Positions 1 through 11,172 of a stretch of DNA of 64,000 bases are shown piece by piece; position 1 is the first letter of the stretch; the number at the start of each line of letters is the position of its first letter. The DNA is from Thermothelomyces thermophilus ATCC 42464. Taxonomy: Eukaryota > Ascomycota > Sordariomycetes > Sordariales > Chaetomiaceae. The DNA is taken from positions 4,030,001-4,094,000 of the forward strand of contig NC_016477.1 of assembly GCF_000226095.1 (NCBI RefSeq). The letters run 5' to 3'. A program made the position numbers and the translations under genes. The notes under the pieces were generated by a model. The model was not told the DNA's origin and did no database searches. It saw only the letters and a program-made list of their open reading frames with translations.

Positions 1-3000
1 TCAAAGGGCCATTTCTAATATAATAGGTATATAGGGAGACCGAACTAATTAATATTACTATAGTAGGGAAGACTATAGTAATCGTATTTAGTATCGTAGA
101 CATAGGTAACGATAAGGACATAATATTAGGGTTACTATAGTATAAAGATTATAACCTAGATATTAGCTAGAAGAATGGTAGCTACCTATAACCCCAAACA
201 GAGTCATATTTAACTAGCGAGATAAGGAGTGTACAAGGATCGCAAGCAGATAATACTTAAGGAAAGGCATATCCTACAGATCTACCGTAAGAGATAGACA
301 GTGGTAGGCAGACCACTACGGACTCTAGAAGAAGCAGTATAACAACACTAACGTTACAACAGGAGGAACGAGCTAAACCGCCGATAGCTATTCTCTCCGT
401 TAACGAATACGGAGCACTATAACTAGAGTAGTAGGTTAAGATAGGAGAAATCACTAGCATCGCTATAGACGGAACTAAGTTTGTATATTATTAAAAAGCC
501 GAGAGACGAGACAAGACTAGGAAAGTACTAAAGGAATATAAAGGACACCTAGCATTCGAACCGAAGTATCTGGAAGGACTACTAAAGTATAGCCTATAGG
601 ATCACGAGATCAAGCTCAAGGAAGGAGTACAACTGAAGTTCTTTAAGATTTACTATATAAGCTAGATATAGAACGAAGAACTTAAGCAATACTTAGAGGA
701 GAATCTTCGAAGAGGATATATCTGCCTGTTGACATCGCTAGCAGGCTACCTAATCCTATTTGTGCCTAAGAAAGATGGAAAGCTATAGTTATACGTCGAC
801 TATCGGCAACTTAACGAATAGACTATGAAAAACCGATACCCGTTACCGCTAATCCTATAGTTCCGAGATCAGTTAGCAGGAGCCTAATATTTTACGCGTC
901 TTGACTTACCATCGGCCTATAACTATATATAGATTAAAGAAGGCAACGAGTGGAAAACGGCCTTTAGAACACCCTATAGCTACTATAAGTACCTTATCAT
1001 GCCATTTAGACTGACGAACGTGCTAGCAACGTTCTAAGCCCTAATTAATTAAGCTATCTAACCCTTTCTCGACAAATTTACAGTATATTATCTTAATAAT
1101 ATACTTATCTTCTCTAAAACGATAGACGAACACCGGAAGTATGTAGAAGTAGTACTAGACACGTTATACGTATACAAGCTATTAGTTAATAAGGAAAAAA
1201 GCAAATTCTACATTAGGAAAACGGTGTTTTTAGGATACAAAATATCCCTAGGACAAATCCGGATAGAACCCTTAAAGGTTAAAGCCATTAAGGATTAGCT
1301 ATAACTAACGTCAGTTACAGAAGTACGAAGTTTCATTAGGTTTACAAATTTCTACCAGATGTTTATTAGGAACTTTAGAGCGATTATACGACCTTTATAC
1401 GAACTTACTAAGAAGAACGCTGAATTCTAATAGAAAGAGTAATACGAGTAAGCATTTATATAGATCTGCGACGCCATTACTAAAGATCTAGTACTAGTAC
1501 TACTAGACCCTAAGAAGCCATTTAAGGTAGAAATGGACGTTTTAGACTACGCTATCGGAGGACAATTAGGATAACGAGATAAACAAGGGAAGCTATATCC
1601 TATAGCCTTCTTTTTAAAGAAGCTTGATAGACTATATCTTAATTATCTGATTTACGACAAGGAACTACTTGTGATTATCGAAGCTTTTAAGGACTAGCGA
1701 CTATACCTTAGCGGCACGATCGAACTAGTATAAGTATATATAGATCATAAGAATTTACGATACTTTACAATAACAAAGGAGCTTAACGGACAATAAATAC
1801 AATAGGTAGAATTCCTTATAAAATTCAATTTTGAGATCTGCTATAAGAAGGGCAAAGAGAACGTACAAGCAGATGCCTTAAGCCGACGAACGGATTATAT
1901 AGAAGGACAAACGGAAACAACACTACCGTTATTTAAGGAACAAATAGATGGAACGCTACATCACAAAATACAGACACCTGTAGAAGATAATCTACTCGAC
2001 TCGTTCCTAGAATGTTACGTAATCTTTTAAGAAGAAAGGATTAACAAGGTATAGTATTAAGTAATACCTAGACTAGTGGTACCTGACGGAGTGGAAGAAA
2101 AAGATGGGAAACTCTAGTACCGAGGCAAAGTATATATCTACGACAGGGATCAATAACTACAAATGATTCAAGAACTCTATAAATCGAAACTCGGAGAATA
2201 CAAAGGAGTTATAAAGACTGTCGCACAAGTCAAGAAACACTATAACTTTCTATAGTTAACGATACAAGTTAAGGAAGTCGTACGGAGCTACGATATCTAC
2301 AATCAAAGTAAAACAGTACGATACAAGCTATATAGACTACTTTAGCCACTGCTAATAGCTGATAAACTATAGAGTTTAGTTATAATAGACTTTATTACAA
2401 AACTACTAGAATCTAAGGACACAGCCATAGGGGTAATCTATAATAGTATTCTTATTATAGTAAATCACCTAACTAAATAGGTATACTTCTTTCCCTATAA
2501 GGAGTCCTAGATAGCTAAATAGCTAGCAGACGTAATCTATCGGCAAGTCGTATTAGTATATGCTTAGCTACAGAAATAGATCACTAACAGAGATACTAAG
2601 TTCGTATCGAAGTTTTAGCAAGTGTTAATACAACGATTAGGCGTCAATAGTAAGCTATCAACAGCATATTACCCATAGACTGACGGACAAACGGAGTGAC
2701 TAAACCAAGTTATCGAGTAGTACCTCTATTCTTACGTTAACTACTAGCAAGACGACTAGGTTATACTATTGCTAATAGCATAACTTGCTTATAATATAAT
2801 GCTAACGGAAACGACTAAAGTTATACCATTCTTTGCGAACTACAGATATAAAGCAGACCTTAGGCAAGGACTAGAGGTTATAGTGCTAAGAGTGGTAGTT
2901 AAAGTAAAACAAATGTACGTACTATATAAGAAGCTTAAAAAAGAACTCGAGTTTGTTAGAACTAGAATAAAGAATTACTATGATAAATACAAGCTCAAAG

Positions 3001-4155
3001 GACCTTGCCTAGAGAGGGGAGACAAAGTCTACCTAATCGTATAAAACCTACGAACCAAACGACTAAGCATAAAGCTAGACTTCAAAAAGGTCAGACCCTT
3101 CATTATCAAAGAACGAATCTCGATATCTAACTACCGACTATCGTTACCGTCATCTATATAACTATAGACGGATGTTTTTTATATTTCACTTCTCAAACTA
3201 GCACTAAAGAACGCTAAGGTTGCCACGTATATCGAAGCAGAGGATAAAGAGAAAGAATAGGACGTCAAAGAAATCCTAGATTTATATATTATTAATAGAA
3301 AACTATAGTACCTAGTTAAATAGCTTGATTTTAGACTAGAAGACAACTTATAGGAACTAGTTAAGAACCTAAGTTACCCTAAGAAACTAGAGCAGTTCTA
3401 TCGGCAGAATCCTAACCGGCTATAAGAACTGGCTCTAAAGCCTATTCCCTAACAGAAAAAGAGGGGAACCCGCCAGAATTAGGACTAGGATCTAACCTAA
3501 CTAACTTCTAATTAAGCACGTCAAAAGCACCTAACGCCTAAACCTAACCTGCAAGGGTCTGTGTCTCCGACACCGGCAGAGAAATATCTAGTTCTTCCTC
3601 CTCCTCTAGACGAGCTACGCCACGACGAAAAACCTCGGTACTACGATCGCATAGGGATTGCTATAAACGACGTAATTGACTTAAACGGCTTAGTGTCTAA
3701 GTAAGAAGTGCCTTAGTCTTAGCAATCTCTTTCGAAACCTTCTCTTGCTCTAACAAATTCGAAAGGACTAAGATAGTTAGTAACCTAGGACTATAAAGGG
3801 AAATAATAAGGAACCTATGGGTATCTGTAACGTTCGGGCTATTACACTTCTTGCCTATGCGAATACAGTTCTAACACTTGTTTAAACCCTCTATTATTAT
3901 ATAACGCTTTCGTGGCTTCGTATTCTAATAACGCTCGCAAGGCATGGTAACCTTGTAACCCTCTTGCTTAATCTTGATCGTAATAGCGTGTCGTTTACGC
4001 TTAAGATTGTGACAGTTCCTAGGAACACGATCAGCTATAGCAGAAGGAAGCTAGCAAAAGAAGAACGTTACCTATAGGAAAGAAAAGGGGGTGTTAATAG
4101 TATTTAAAACAAGTCATAAAGCTTTCGGGTCAAAAGCCCTAAAGAGGGGGCATCG
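1..4155 (+). mobile_element. Degenerate Ty3/gypsy chromovirus, internal region (5' end off-window)
   Basis: The + strand, read through many stops and frame breaks, gives the order protease, reverse transcriptase, RNase H, integrase, chromodomain, which is that of a chromovirus. Retropepsin tail near 98-180 (IILGLL..YKDYNLDIS). RT: YVDYRQLNE at 792, a LDLPSAY-like motif near 900, and the YxDD box as YLNN near 1089-1100. RNase H: LDYAIGGQLG near 1540 and a final NVQADALSRR near 1862-1890. Integrase: YYP-stop-TDGQTE near 2665-2695 and the FFANYRYK motif near 2830. Chromodomain-like YLVK-stop-LDF near 3310. Stops are mostly TAG where Gln or Trp is expected, plus TGA for Arg, which fits RIP and CpG decay. 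The block is strongly AT-rich and rich in TpA. A polypurine tract (AAAGAGGGGGCA, about 4141-4152) ends it. Not functional. No gag region is recognised; the left end is cut by the window. Confidence 0.88.
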
Positions 4156-4294
4156 TGTTACAAGCCAACCATATACCGCGACCTAGCGGGGCATAGGAGG
4201 CTGAATGAGCCACTAATCAAGAAGGTGTCACGAGCCAACCATATACCGCGACCCGGCGGGGCACAGGAGGCTAAATAAGCCACCAATCAAGAAG
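4155..4294. repeat. Two-copy tandem repeat, 70-bp period, inside LTR A
   Basis: The block from GTGTTACAAGCCAACC to AATCAAGAAG (4155-4224) is repeated at 4225-4294 with a handful of substitutions, nearly all transitions (for example CGACCTAGCGG versus CGACCCGGCGG). LTR B carries no counterpart. Confidence 0.85.
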
Positions 4295-4684
4295 GGCACG
4301 AAGCAAGGCTGACATAGGATTACTAGGGAGCGCAGGCTACCACAGGCAAACGATTACTAAAAGGGAAAGATAGCAGAGGATAGCTAGCTACTAAAGGTGA
4401 TCTAAGGATAGGATAGAAGGGGACTATAAGCGATCGGCAGAAGTATATATACATATAAATAGCTACTCGTTATAGTAGACTCTAGGAGTTTACTAGTGAT
4501 AGTAACTATAACCTATAATCACAAGTACTTATACTAAGTATTACTAACCATTATAGGAGATAACTCTAATGTTATTATGAACCCTTTGGCTTTACCGAAT
4601 CCCTTAGACGACTTATACGTTTGTCCCGCTTAATTTACCTTCGTCTGAACCCTTTTAGAAGAAGTCTGAGCTGGGTTCGTCACA
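4156..4684 (+). repeat. LTR A, 3' long terminal repeat of the chromovirus
   Basis: Begins TG just after a polypurine tract and ends CA (TGTTAC...GTCACA). Its right-hand roughly 240 bp is repeated at 5424-5657, where long runs such as the one around CCCTTTGGCTTTACCGAATC match with mainly C/T and G/A differences. About 529 bp. The difference in length from LTR B comes mostly from a tandem duplication in its left part. Confidence 0.7.
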
Positions 4685-5229
4685 AATAGCTTAGAACCCT
4701 GCTCCTTTAAGAAACGTTTCTAGTGACGAAGACGAGCTAATCGACCGATAGCTGTCTGAAGTTAAGTCTGAAGAACGAAAAGGGCCTCTTTAGCATCGGC
4801 CTCTTCTTATTCTACGTGTTTCTGTTTAGATATAATCTTCGTCATTATAAAAGATTAGCTACAAACATTAAGGCGACAAGCAAGGCTATAAACAAGTAGA
4901 TACTACGTTAGAACCATCGTAAGAACGACCCTAATGTATGTACTTGCTATAGCAAGAAGAGCCTGACGCTATATAATAAGCCAAGTTCCGCTTAAAACAC
5001 TATAAACATAGTATAACGTCTATACTAGAAGAATTAATAAAAGAAGCAAGCGTGGCGCGCTGTTAGGATTTCGAAGATTAACACTTAGAGATACGATCTG
5101 CCATCTCGTTAGTCACTAATAGTGTAGAAAAAGGAGAAAATTACAAGGTATACGTAGAAAAGGATGTTAGCGCTATTTGAAACGGCCTAAGATGGGCTTT
5201 CGGGTCAAAAGCCTAAAGGAGGGGCATCG
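4685..5229 (+). mobile_element. Internal remnant between two LTRs, ending in a second polypurine tract
   Basis: An AT-rich stretch without an open frame. Its last 40 bases (about 5190-5229) match the last 40 bases before LTR A, including GCTTTCGGGTCAAAAGCC and a purine run before CATCGTGT. It is therefore the 3' internal end of another copy of the same element, either heavily deleted or rearranged. No protein domain was recognised in it. Confidence 0.6.
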
Positions 5230-5657
5230 TGTCATGGAAATATATATATAGGACGCTACCTAAGCCGCCTCCCTAATAGGCCAATAGGACAGCAAGAATG
5301 ATAGACTAATTAGGACAGGATTACACTTGGCAAGAAATGATCCTAGCAGAGGATCACTAGCTTACGATGTAAGCTAGGTAAGCTAGTATAGAGGATCACT
5401 ACGACTATTAGTAATCCTAGGATTATATATATATATAGATAGTTACTCGTTATAGTAGACTCTGGGAGTTTACTAGTAATAGCAACCTATAATTATAGTA
5501 CTTATACCAAGTATCGTTGACTACTGTAAGAGATAACTCTAGTGTTGTTATAAACCCTTTGGCTTTACCGAATCCCTTAGACGACCTGTACGCTTGTCCC
5601 GCTTAACCTACCTTCGTCTGAACCCTTTTAGAAGAAGTCTGAGTTGGGTTCGTCACA
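5230..5657 (+). repeat. LTR B, second copy of the chromovirus LTR
   Basis: Starts TGTCATGG after a polypurine tract and ends GTCACA. It shares its right half with LTR A (TTTGGCTTTACCGAATCCC and TTCGTCTGAACCC runs). About 428 bp. Both LTRs lie in the same orientation and both follow a polypurine tract, so both look like 3' LTRs. Confidence 0.7.
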
Positions 5658-7560
5658 AACTATCGTTTGGCAAAGAGGGTTCTATAGTGGCTAATAGACC
5701 TAGGGAGGCTCCTGGAATACTGCCTTACAAAGAGGCTAGACTAGGAGGGAAGGCCTCTTTAGGGCTGGTCTAGCCGCTTCTCCTTTTCTTTGTAGTGTAT
5801 TGGTATTCTAGATTGGGCGTTAAAGGAGGGATAGAGGTTTTCATCCGGCCTATTAGGCATGGTTTCCTTTGTATATAACTAGAGAGGCTCTGGTATGCTT
5901 ATTAGTATAGCAGTGTAGGACTAATAATAATAATAATGATAATAATAATAATAATAATATACCTAGCCACTTTAACTATATTACTATAGACTAGGGCTAT
6001 ATATTAATATAATAACTGCTCCTATCTAATTAGGGAGTACTAACTACTATTATATCTAACTATAACTACAAATTTACATCTAAGCTATAGACTAGCATAT
6101 AGAAGGCGCTAGGTACGAAGCTATTAATAACTACTACGTACTACCTATAGAGAGACGGTCTTATAGAGCGAAAGAATTAGACGGTAGAAATCGCTCTACG
6201 CTTCTTCGTCTACAGGAAATCTAACGATAATTAGACCGCTATACTTCCGTAGCTTTAATAGCATTTAAATAGCACGTACACCGCCTCTATTAGCGTATCT
6301 CTATACGAGCTACTATATAGTTTTAAACCTACCGGACCGTTAGAGGCACTAACAGCGCCGTCGTCAAAAACGGCGCAGAATATCCTAGTTCTACGTAAAT
6401 ATCTACACTAAGATACCTAGATAGTAATAGACTTTATAGTAGCTAGAGCTAAACATAGATACGATACTAGCTACCATAACATCGAATTCAAGCTAGGCGA
6501 TCGAGTGTATCTATACCTATACTATGGCTACTACCTGCCGGGTCGACTATTGTATAAGTTGTCCTAATAGCGTGCTAGACCTTTTAAAGTTATCGAACAA
6601 GTCGGCCGTTTAGTGTACCGTCTTCAACTACCGCCAAATATAGATATCTATCCTGTAATATCTATAGTATAGCTATTACCTACTCCTCCCGGAACCGACC
6701 TATATAACCGTACTATACTACCTCCTGACCCTATTAAGGATAGCTATACCGATAGCGGCTTAGAATCTGGAGACGAGTATAAACTCAAACGTATCTAGAA
6801 CTATAAGCTTACATATAGCAAGTATAAGTATCTAGTCAAATGGAAAGGACTTAGCTATAAATATAATGTCTAGAAGACCGACTTCTAGCTATACTACGTA
6901 CGTAAGTTAGTTAATAAATACTAGGTATGTCAAGGAAGTCAACCTATAGTAGCTTAAACAATATAGGGCAATCGCCTATAGGGACGTACTTGTAAGAAGG
7001 CATTAAAGACTCCCCTAGAGGGAGCCATAGAAGGAAGACGCCAAAGTAAGGCTATAGGTAGCCAAGAGGAAGATATATAGGACACTATAATAGTAGGATA
7101 ACGCTATTACTTTCTGTTGCAATATTGCTATAGAAAGAAAGCGCGTTTAAGAGCTATTTAGAGCTATAGTATAGGCACTACGTTTTTCCTTCTAGGCAGG
7201 GGACTTGATGTAGTACGTTGTCTACGGACGCGTCCATCATGTAAGGTTAGATAAGATAAGATCTGTGGATCTGGCAAACGGGCTGGCAAATAGAGGGTTC
7301 TTTGTTCCTAATCCTCTACTTATACCAGAGCTATAGGGCTAGCAAACGTAGGAAGAAGACATTGCTCTTTTGAACTATTTACAACTTACCAACTTTCTTC
7401 CATCTATTGGAAACCATCTTCTATCAATTAGGTATCTTATATATGGCACAATACTAGTGTGTGCATATAGAGTTACATAGTACTAGAATAGGCTACGCGC
7501 ATTGTTCAGGAAAAGTATAGATGGATACCTATCCTTTAAGGAAGGTAAGCTACCGTACTA
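5658..7560 (+). mobile_element. Second degenerate gypsy-type element: integrase C-terminus and chromodomain
   Basis: On the + strand around 6440-6640 the frame reads ARAKHRYDTSYH, FKLGDRVYLY and LPGRLLYK, then PFKVIEQVGRLVYRLQLPP, the integrase C-terminal fold of gypsy elements. Around 6815-6900 it reads KYLVKWKGLSYK, a clear chromodomain. These differ from the copy at 1-4155, so this is a different family. An (AAT)n microsatellite lies at 5921-5959. Beyond about 7000 the sequence may be LTR (a TGATGTAGTACG start near 7208), but the end is not defined. Composition changes to normal GC near 7560, which I take as the right edge of the repeat block. Confidence 0.75.
5921..5959. repeat. (AAT)n microsatellite
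   Basis: Thirteen or so AAT units with one ATG interruption, within the retroelement block. Confidence 0.9.
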
Positions 7561-8052
7561 TGTAGATATTAGGTGAGCTTGCTTGCCTCGTAAGCAAGAA
7601 CAATCTGCCAACAAAAAAAGGGGGGAAATAAGTACGGATTATGCATCACTGAATGACCTTTTGCGTCCTTTTTTAGGCCGTGCGGTTCGCCCATTCGTCG
7701 TCCCGTATGCAAGTCACATCATCCGCCCTCCGAGTCTTACAAAGTCCAACACTTGCCCGACTCAGCGCTGCAGCTGCAAGTGTGATCGAGGGCGAAAGAA
7801 GCAGGAGGGAGGTGGTCAGTGCGGTGCCAAGTCTGATAGGAGAAGGTGGGGCTGTTACTGCGGAGACGAGGGGTGTGTACATAGCTGATCAGTCATCTAC
7901 TTAACAGACTTCTTGCCACCCCTCTCGACCACCGGTCTCTCTTCCTTACACTAGTTCCGCATCGCAAACGTTGCGCTGAGCAACGACACCCGGACCGCTC
8001 CCTGAACATTTCAGGCAATTCGGCCTCTGTTTAAGGAGGCCGCCCTTCCATC

Positions 8053-8913
8053 GTGCAAGAATGGCCGCTGCAACTGCAACAGGAGCAGCCTGCGTTCGTC
8101 TCTCTGCCTTCATCTTCTACCAGCCCCAGCTACGCGCCTAGTTGCGATCCCCTGCAGTCGAGTCTCGGCAATGACTTTGAACTGTTGAACCCCTTCACCT
8201 GGGACCAAGCTGCAGCCAACACCCTGGGCGACCACGTCGACCCTGCCTCAATCACCGCCGCAACCGCACCGCCCGGGGCAGACGGGCACTCCCACTTCTC
8301 GTCGCCCGAACTAGACCTCGACCTCGCACACTGTCTCGACGCCTTTTCTACCCCTGTCTTCGACTTCTTCATTCCTCCTTCCACTTCTCCGCTGCCCGCT
8401 CCGCCCTTGAGCTCGGCAACCACATCCCTCGGCAGTACCCCGGCGACCACCAATCTCCAATCTCCTTCGCCCACGCCGCCGAGCCCGGAAGACGGTGGCA
8501 CCGCTCTCATTCCTGGTCTCAAGCTGCCGCGCGCAAAAACAAGGACCTTGTCAAGTAAACCAGGTCGGCGACCGGCCGCAGCCTCGCTCTTGCAGACCAC
8601 CGGCGGCAGGATCACCAAGCACGGCAGCCACGGCGCACCCGCCGCCTCCTCGTCGGTAGCTGCGGCAGTGGCATCGGCAGCGGCGCCGGAAGACGTCGAT
8701 CCCGAGATTCTCGACAGGCGATATCGCAACAACCTCGCGGCCAAGCGGTACCGTCAAAAGAAAATTGATCGGATCGAGCAGCTGGAAAAGGAGGTGACCG
8801 ATTTGAAACAGGAGAGGGATGATCTGAGGATTCGGTTGGCCCGCCAGGAGGCCGAGGTAGCGGCGTTGAGGGAGATGTTGAAGATGAAAAACAGCGAAAG
8901 GTCTAAGGATTAA
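8053..8913 (+). CDS. bZIP transcription factor (GCN4-like basic region), 5' end unresolved
   Basis: Open frame of about 286 residues ending TAA at 8911-8913. The last 70 residues are a bZIP: the basic region RRYRNNLAAKRYRQKK (N-x7-R type), then a coiled coil with heptad hydrophobics (IEQLEKEVTDLKQERDDL and onward). The rest is a Pro/Ser/Thr/Ala-rich, acidic stretch typical of an activation region, with DFELLNPF and FDFFIPP as possible activation patches. Expected to act in the nucleus as a dimer. It lies next to the PDR transporter and NRPS, so pathway-specific control of the cluster is likely but inferred. Oddity: there is no in-frame ATG before the bZIP helix. The frame opens after a TAA at 8032, and the only nearby ATG (8061, good context) is in another frame. 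A short 5' exon upstream, a non-ATG start or a sequencing indel could explain this. Confidence 0.88.
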   Translation: MQEWPLQLQQEQPAFVSLPSSSTSPSYAPSCDPLQSSLGNDFELLNPFTWDQAAANTLGDHVDPASITAATAPPGADGHSHFSSPELDLDLAHCLDAFSTPVFDFFIPPSTSPLPAPPLSSATTSLGSTPATTNLQSPSPTPPSPEDGGTALIPGLKLPRAKTRTLSSKPGRRPAAASLLQTTGGRITKHGSHGAPAASSSVAAAVASAAAPEDVDPEILDRRYRNNLAAKRYRQKKIDRIEQLEKEVTDLKQERDDLRIRLARQEAEVAALREMLKMKNSERSKD

Positions 8914-11172
8914 TTTGTGGTGGGGAAGAGTGTTTGGGGGGTTCCTGTCTGTATGGTAGATGACCTGGAAGAGAGAAGAGAAGCTGAATCACACGTCTAT
9001 TTCCCGTCGATCTCCAGGATCATTGATCTAGTTTGCCGACCGACCTTAGGCGCCTCCAAAATGGGTTTGATGTCGAATGTATGCTATTTTACCGCACCAA
9101 GTACTATGCTTTTCATTTCTTGGTTCATGTTGAACGTCCCAAGCTAAGAGGGCGAGAACAACCACACAGAGGACCATACTCCCTACTCCTCTCATCTGTA
9201 CACCATCTGGGATAGTGTTATGTTTGTCAAGGTGATAACAATCAGGGCGTAAATCGCGGAGCTTGGTTAGCACGGCACCCGCCCACGTCTCGGATCATCA
9301 GGCAGAAGCACAGCCCGCCCACCTTGGCACTCGAGGGACCCCGCACGCTCTCTTACCTCAGTGCACCCCACCCGTGTACATATCCATGATTCATCAATGA
9401 ATCATAGCCAATCAGCGGCATTATTTTATTCATAGTGAGCGTTCCGCGCCCCCTTTCCGTCCTGCTGGAGTCATCTGCATCGGGTAGTTGAACGCTTTGC
9501 GCACTTCTCGGGCTCTTTCTATACAGAGACTTAATAGTAGTTATTATCAATGTCTTTGTGCGCCACAATTCGGAAGTACAATCTTTTGTAGTGAGTCCAC
9601 TACGCGACTTTACCCTAATCGAAAACTTTACAATTCGAATCACGTAGTCATTGCAGTCATTGTTCGACTATAAAGCGATTAACCACGGTAGATCCGAGCA
9701 GTGTAAACTCCGAGCGAAAAAACGGGATGTCGAATTCGGCGTTAGAGACCTAAAAAGGGTTTACTTCGGCAAATCTGTGGGGGGGCTACGGATTTCCCGA
9801 ATTGTATGTGTGTGCCAGACACTGATTATGCACTTTTTTATTGGATCAACTTCACCTGAAGTGACTACGTAAGGTATCTATGCACAGTCTCGTATGTGTT
9901 CCGTGCTCCATACATACGCAGTACATAACAAGCATGTGCATATAGTACGGTCCGTACATGTTTTATGCCATAGACTCGGTGCACCGCGTAGTGCACCATC
10001 ATGTTCCGACGGACTTTGCCGGAGGATTGATCAAGAGGGGGGGATGCCTCGATTTATAATTTTGGGATAGGCTTCGGCGCGGACGGTCATTTGTCAGGAT
10101 AACTGTCTGCATTGCGCTACGGAAAAGATGCAGTGGGTGCTGTATTATGTATGTATGTCTCGTACAGTAATCCATATCCTAGGCCGAGAGGCTGCTAAAT
10201 GCCTAACGCCGATGCCGTACCGTTTTTATGGATGCAATCTCTTGGTCCTTCGTGAGATCATCATTGACATGAGTTCCACTTGGGGCTTCGACAGAGTTCG
10301 AAGCGATCTCAGCCCCCCCACATCACCCTCGCTCATCGGTGACGTTTCAGAAATTTTGGACGACGGTAAGAGATGCACTTTGCAGGGGCGTTCCTGGGTC
10401 CCATCATGTCTTCCGGCGAGCCCAATACGGTATTGGGTGGGCCATAATCGCGGCCTTAACTGGATGTACACGTTTAATCGCCGGTTTACAGGGCGTATCT
10501 GTGATGAAATCTCGATTCTCGGTGCCCTTATCTCCATGTGCCCCGGCGGTGATTGAGGCGGAAACTCCCAAAATGGAAGGGACCCGCCCCAGCCGCTGAC
10601 TGCATGTGCAATCGTGGACATGGTACTGCAAAAACGCCATTGTTGTTGCTGAGAAATCACAATGGGCGCTTGCTTGTATGTATTTATAATGTATCCAGGG
10701 GGACGCTCCCTTGAGATTTCCCTCCTCAGGTTGGAGAATTTCCTTCCTGAGCAGAACCAAACGCACCTCCCCCAGTGGCTTGATTTGAATCCAGGACTGC
10801 AAACGCCTGTGCACCTTCCCATAGCAGCACCTCGCCGACTGCCATCTGGGGGTTAAGATAAGGCTGTTGCTACCTGAGGTACGGTTTTGATTTTCTTTAC
10901 AGCACTTACCTGGTACAGTAATACTCGTTGGTAGTTCACCCTCACTCACCCTTGTCCTTCCTTCCGCACAATTAGCCGTTGCTCTTTTCTTTTTGTTGCT
11001 CATCACTCACCGCTGACTTTTCGCCCTAGATTCAAGGATTCAGAATAAGTACAAGGGAGAGAAGGAAAGAAGCACAATATCGGCACTTCTAGCATTCCAC
11101 GCCAAAGTGACGTACATAACCTCGAGAGTGTACAGAACACAAACCTACCCTGAAAAACAACTGCGAAACGCC
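8914..11172. other. Intergenic region between the bZIP gene and the PDR transporter
   Basis: About 2.3 kb. Open frames up to 200 codons occur on both strands (for example 10226-10822 minus), but they overlap one another, lack recognisable domains and have no gene-like codon pattern. It presumably holds the bZIP terminator and the transporter promoter. A leader for the transporter probably lies within 11000-11172. No RNA gene, LTR or motif was recognised. Confidence 0.6.

Noticed and set aside
2799-3044. 81-codon plus-strand frame as a gene
   Set aside because: Its content (FFANYRYK, LERGDKVYLIV) is the integrase C-terminus of the degraded retroelement, flanked by in-frame stops.
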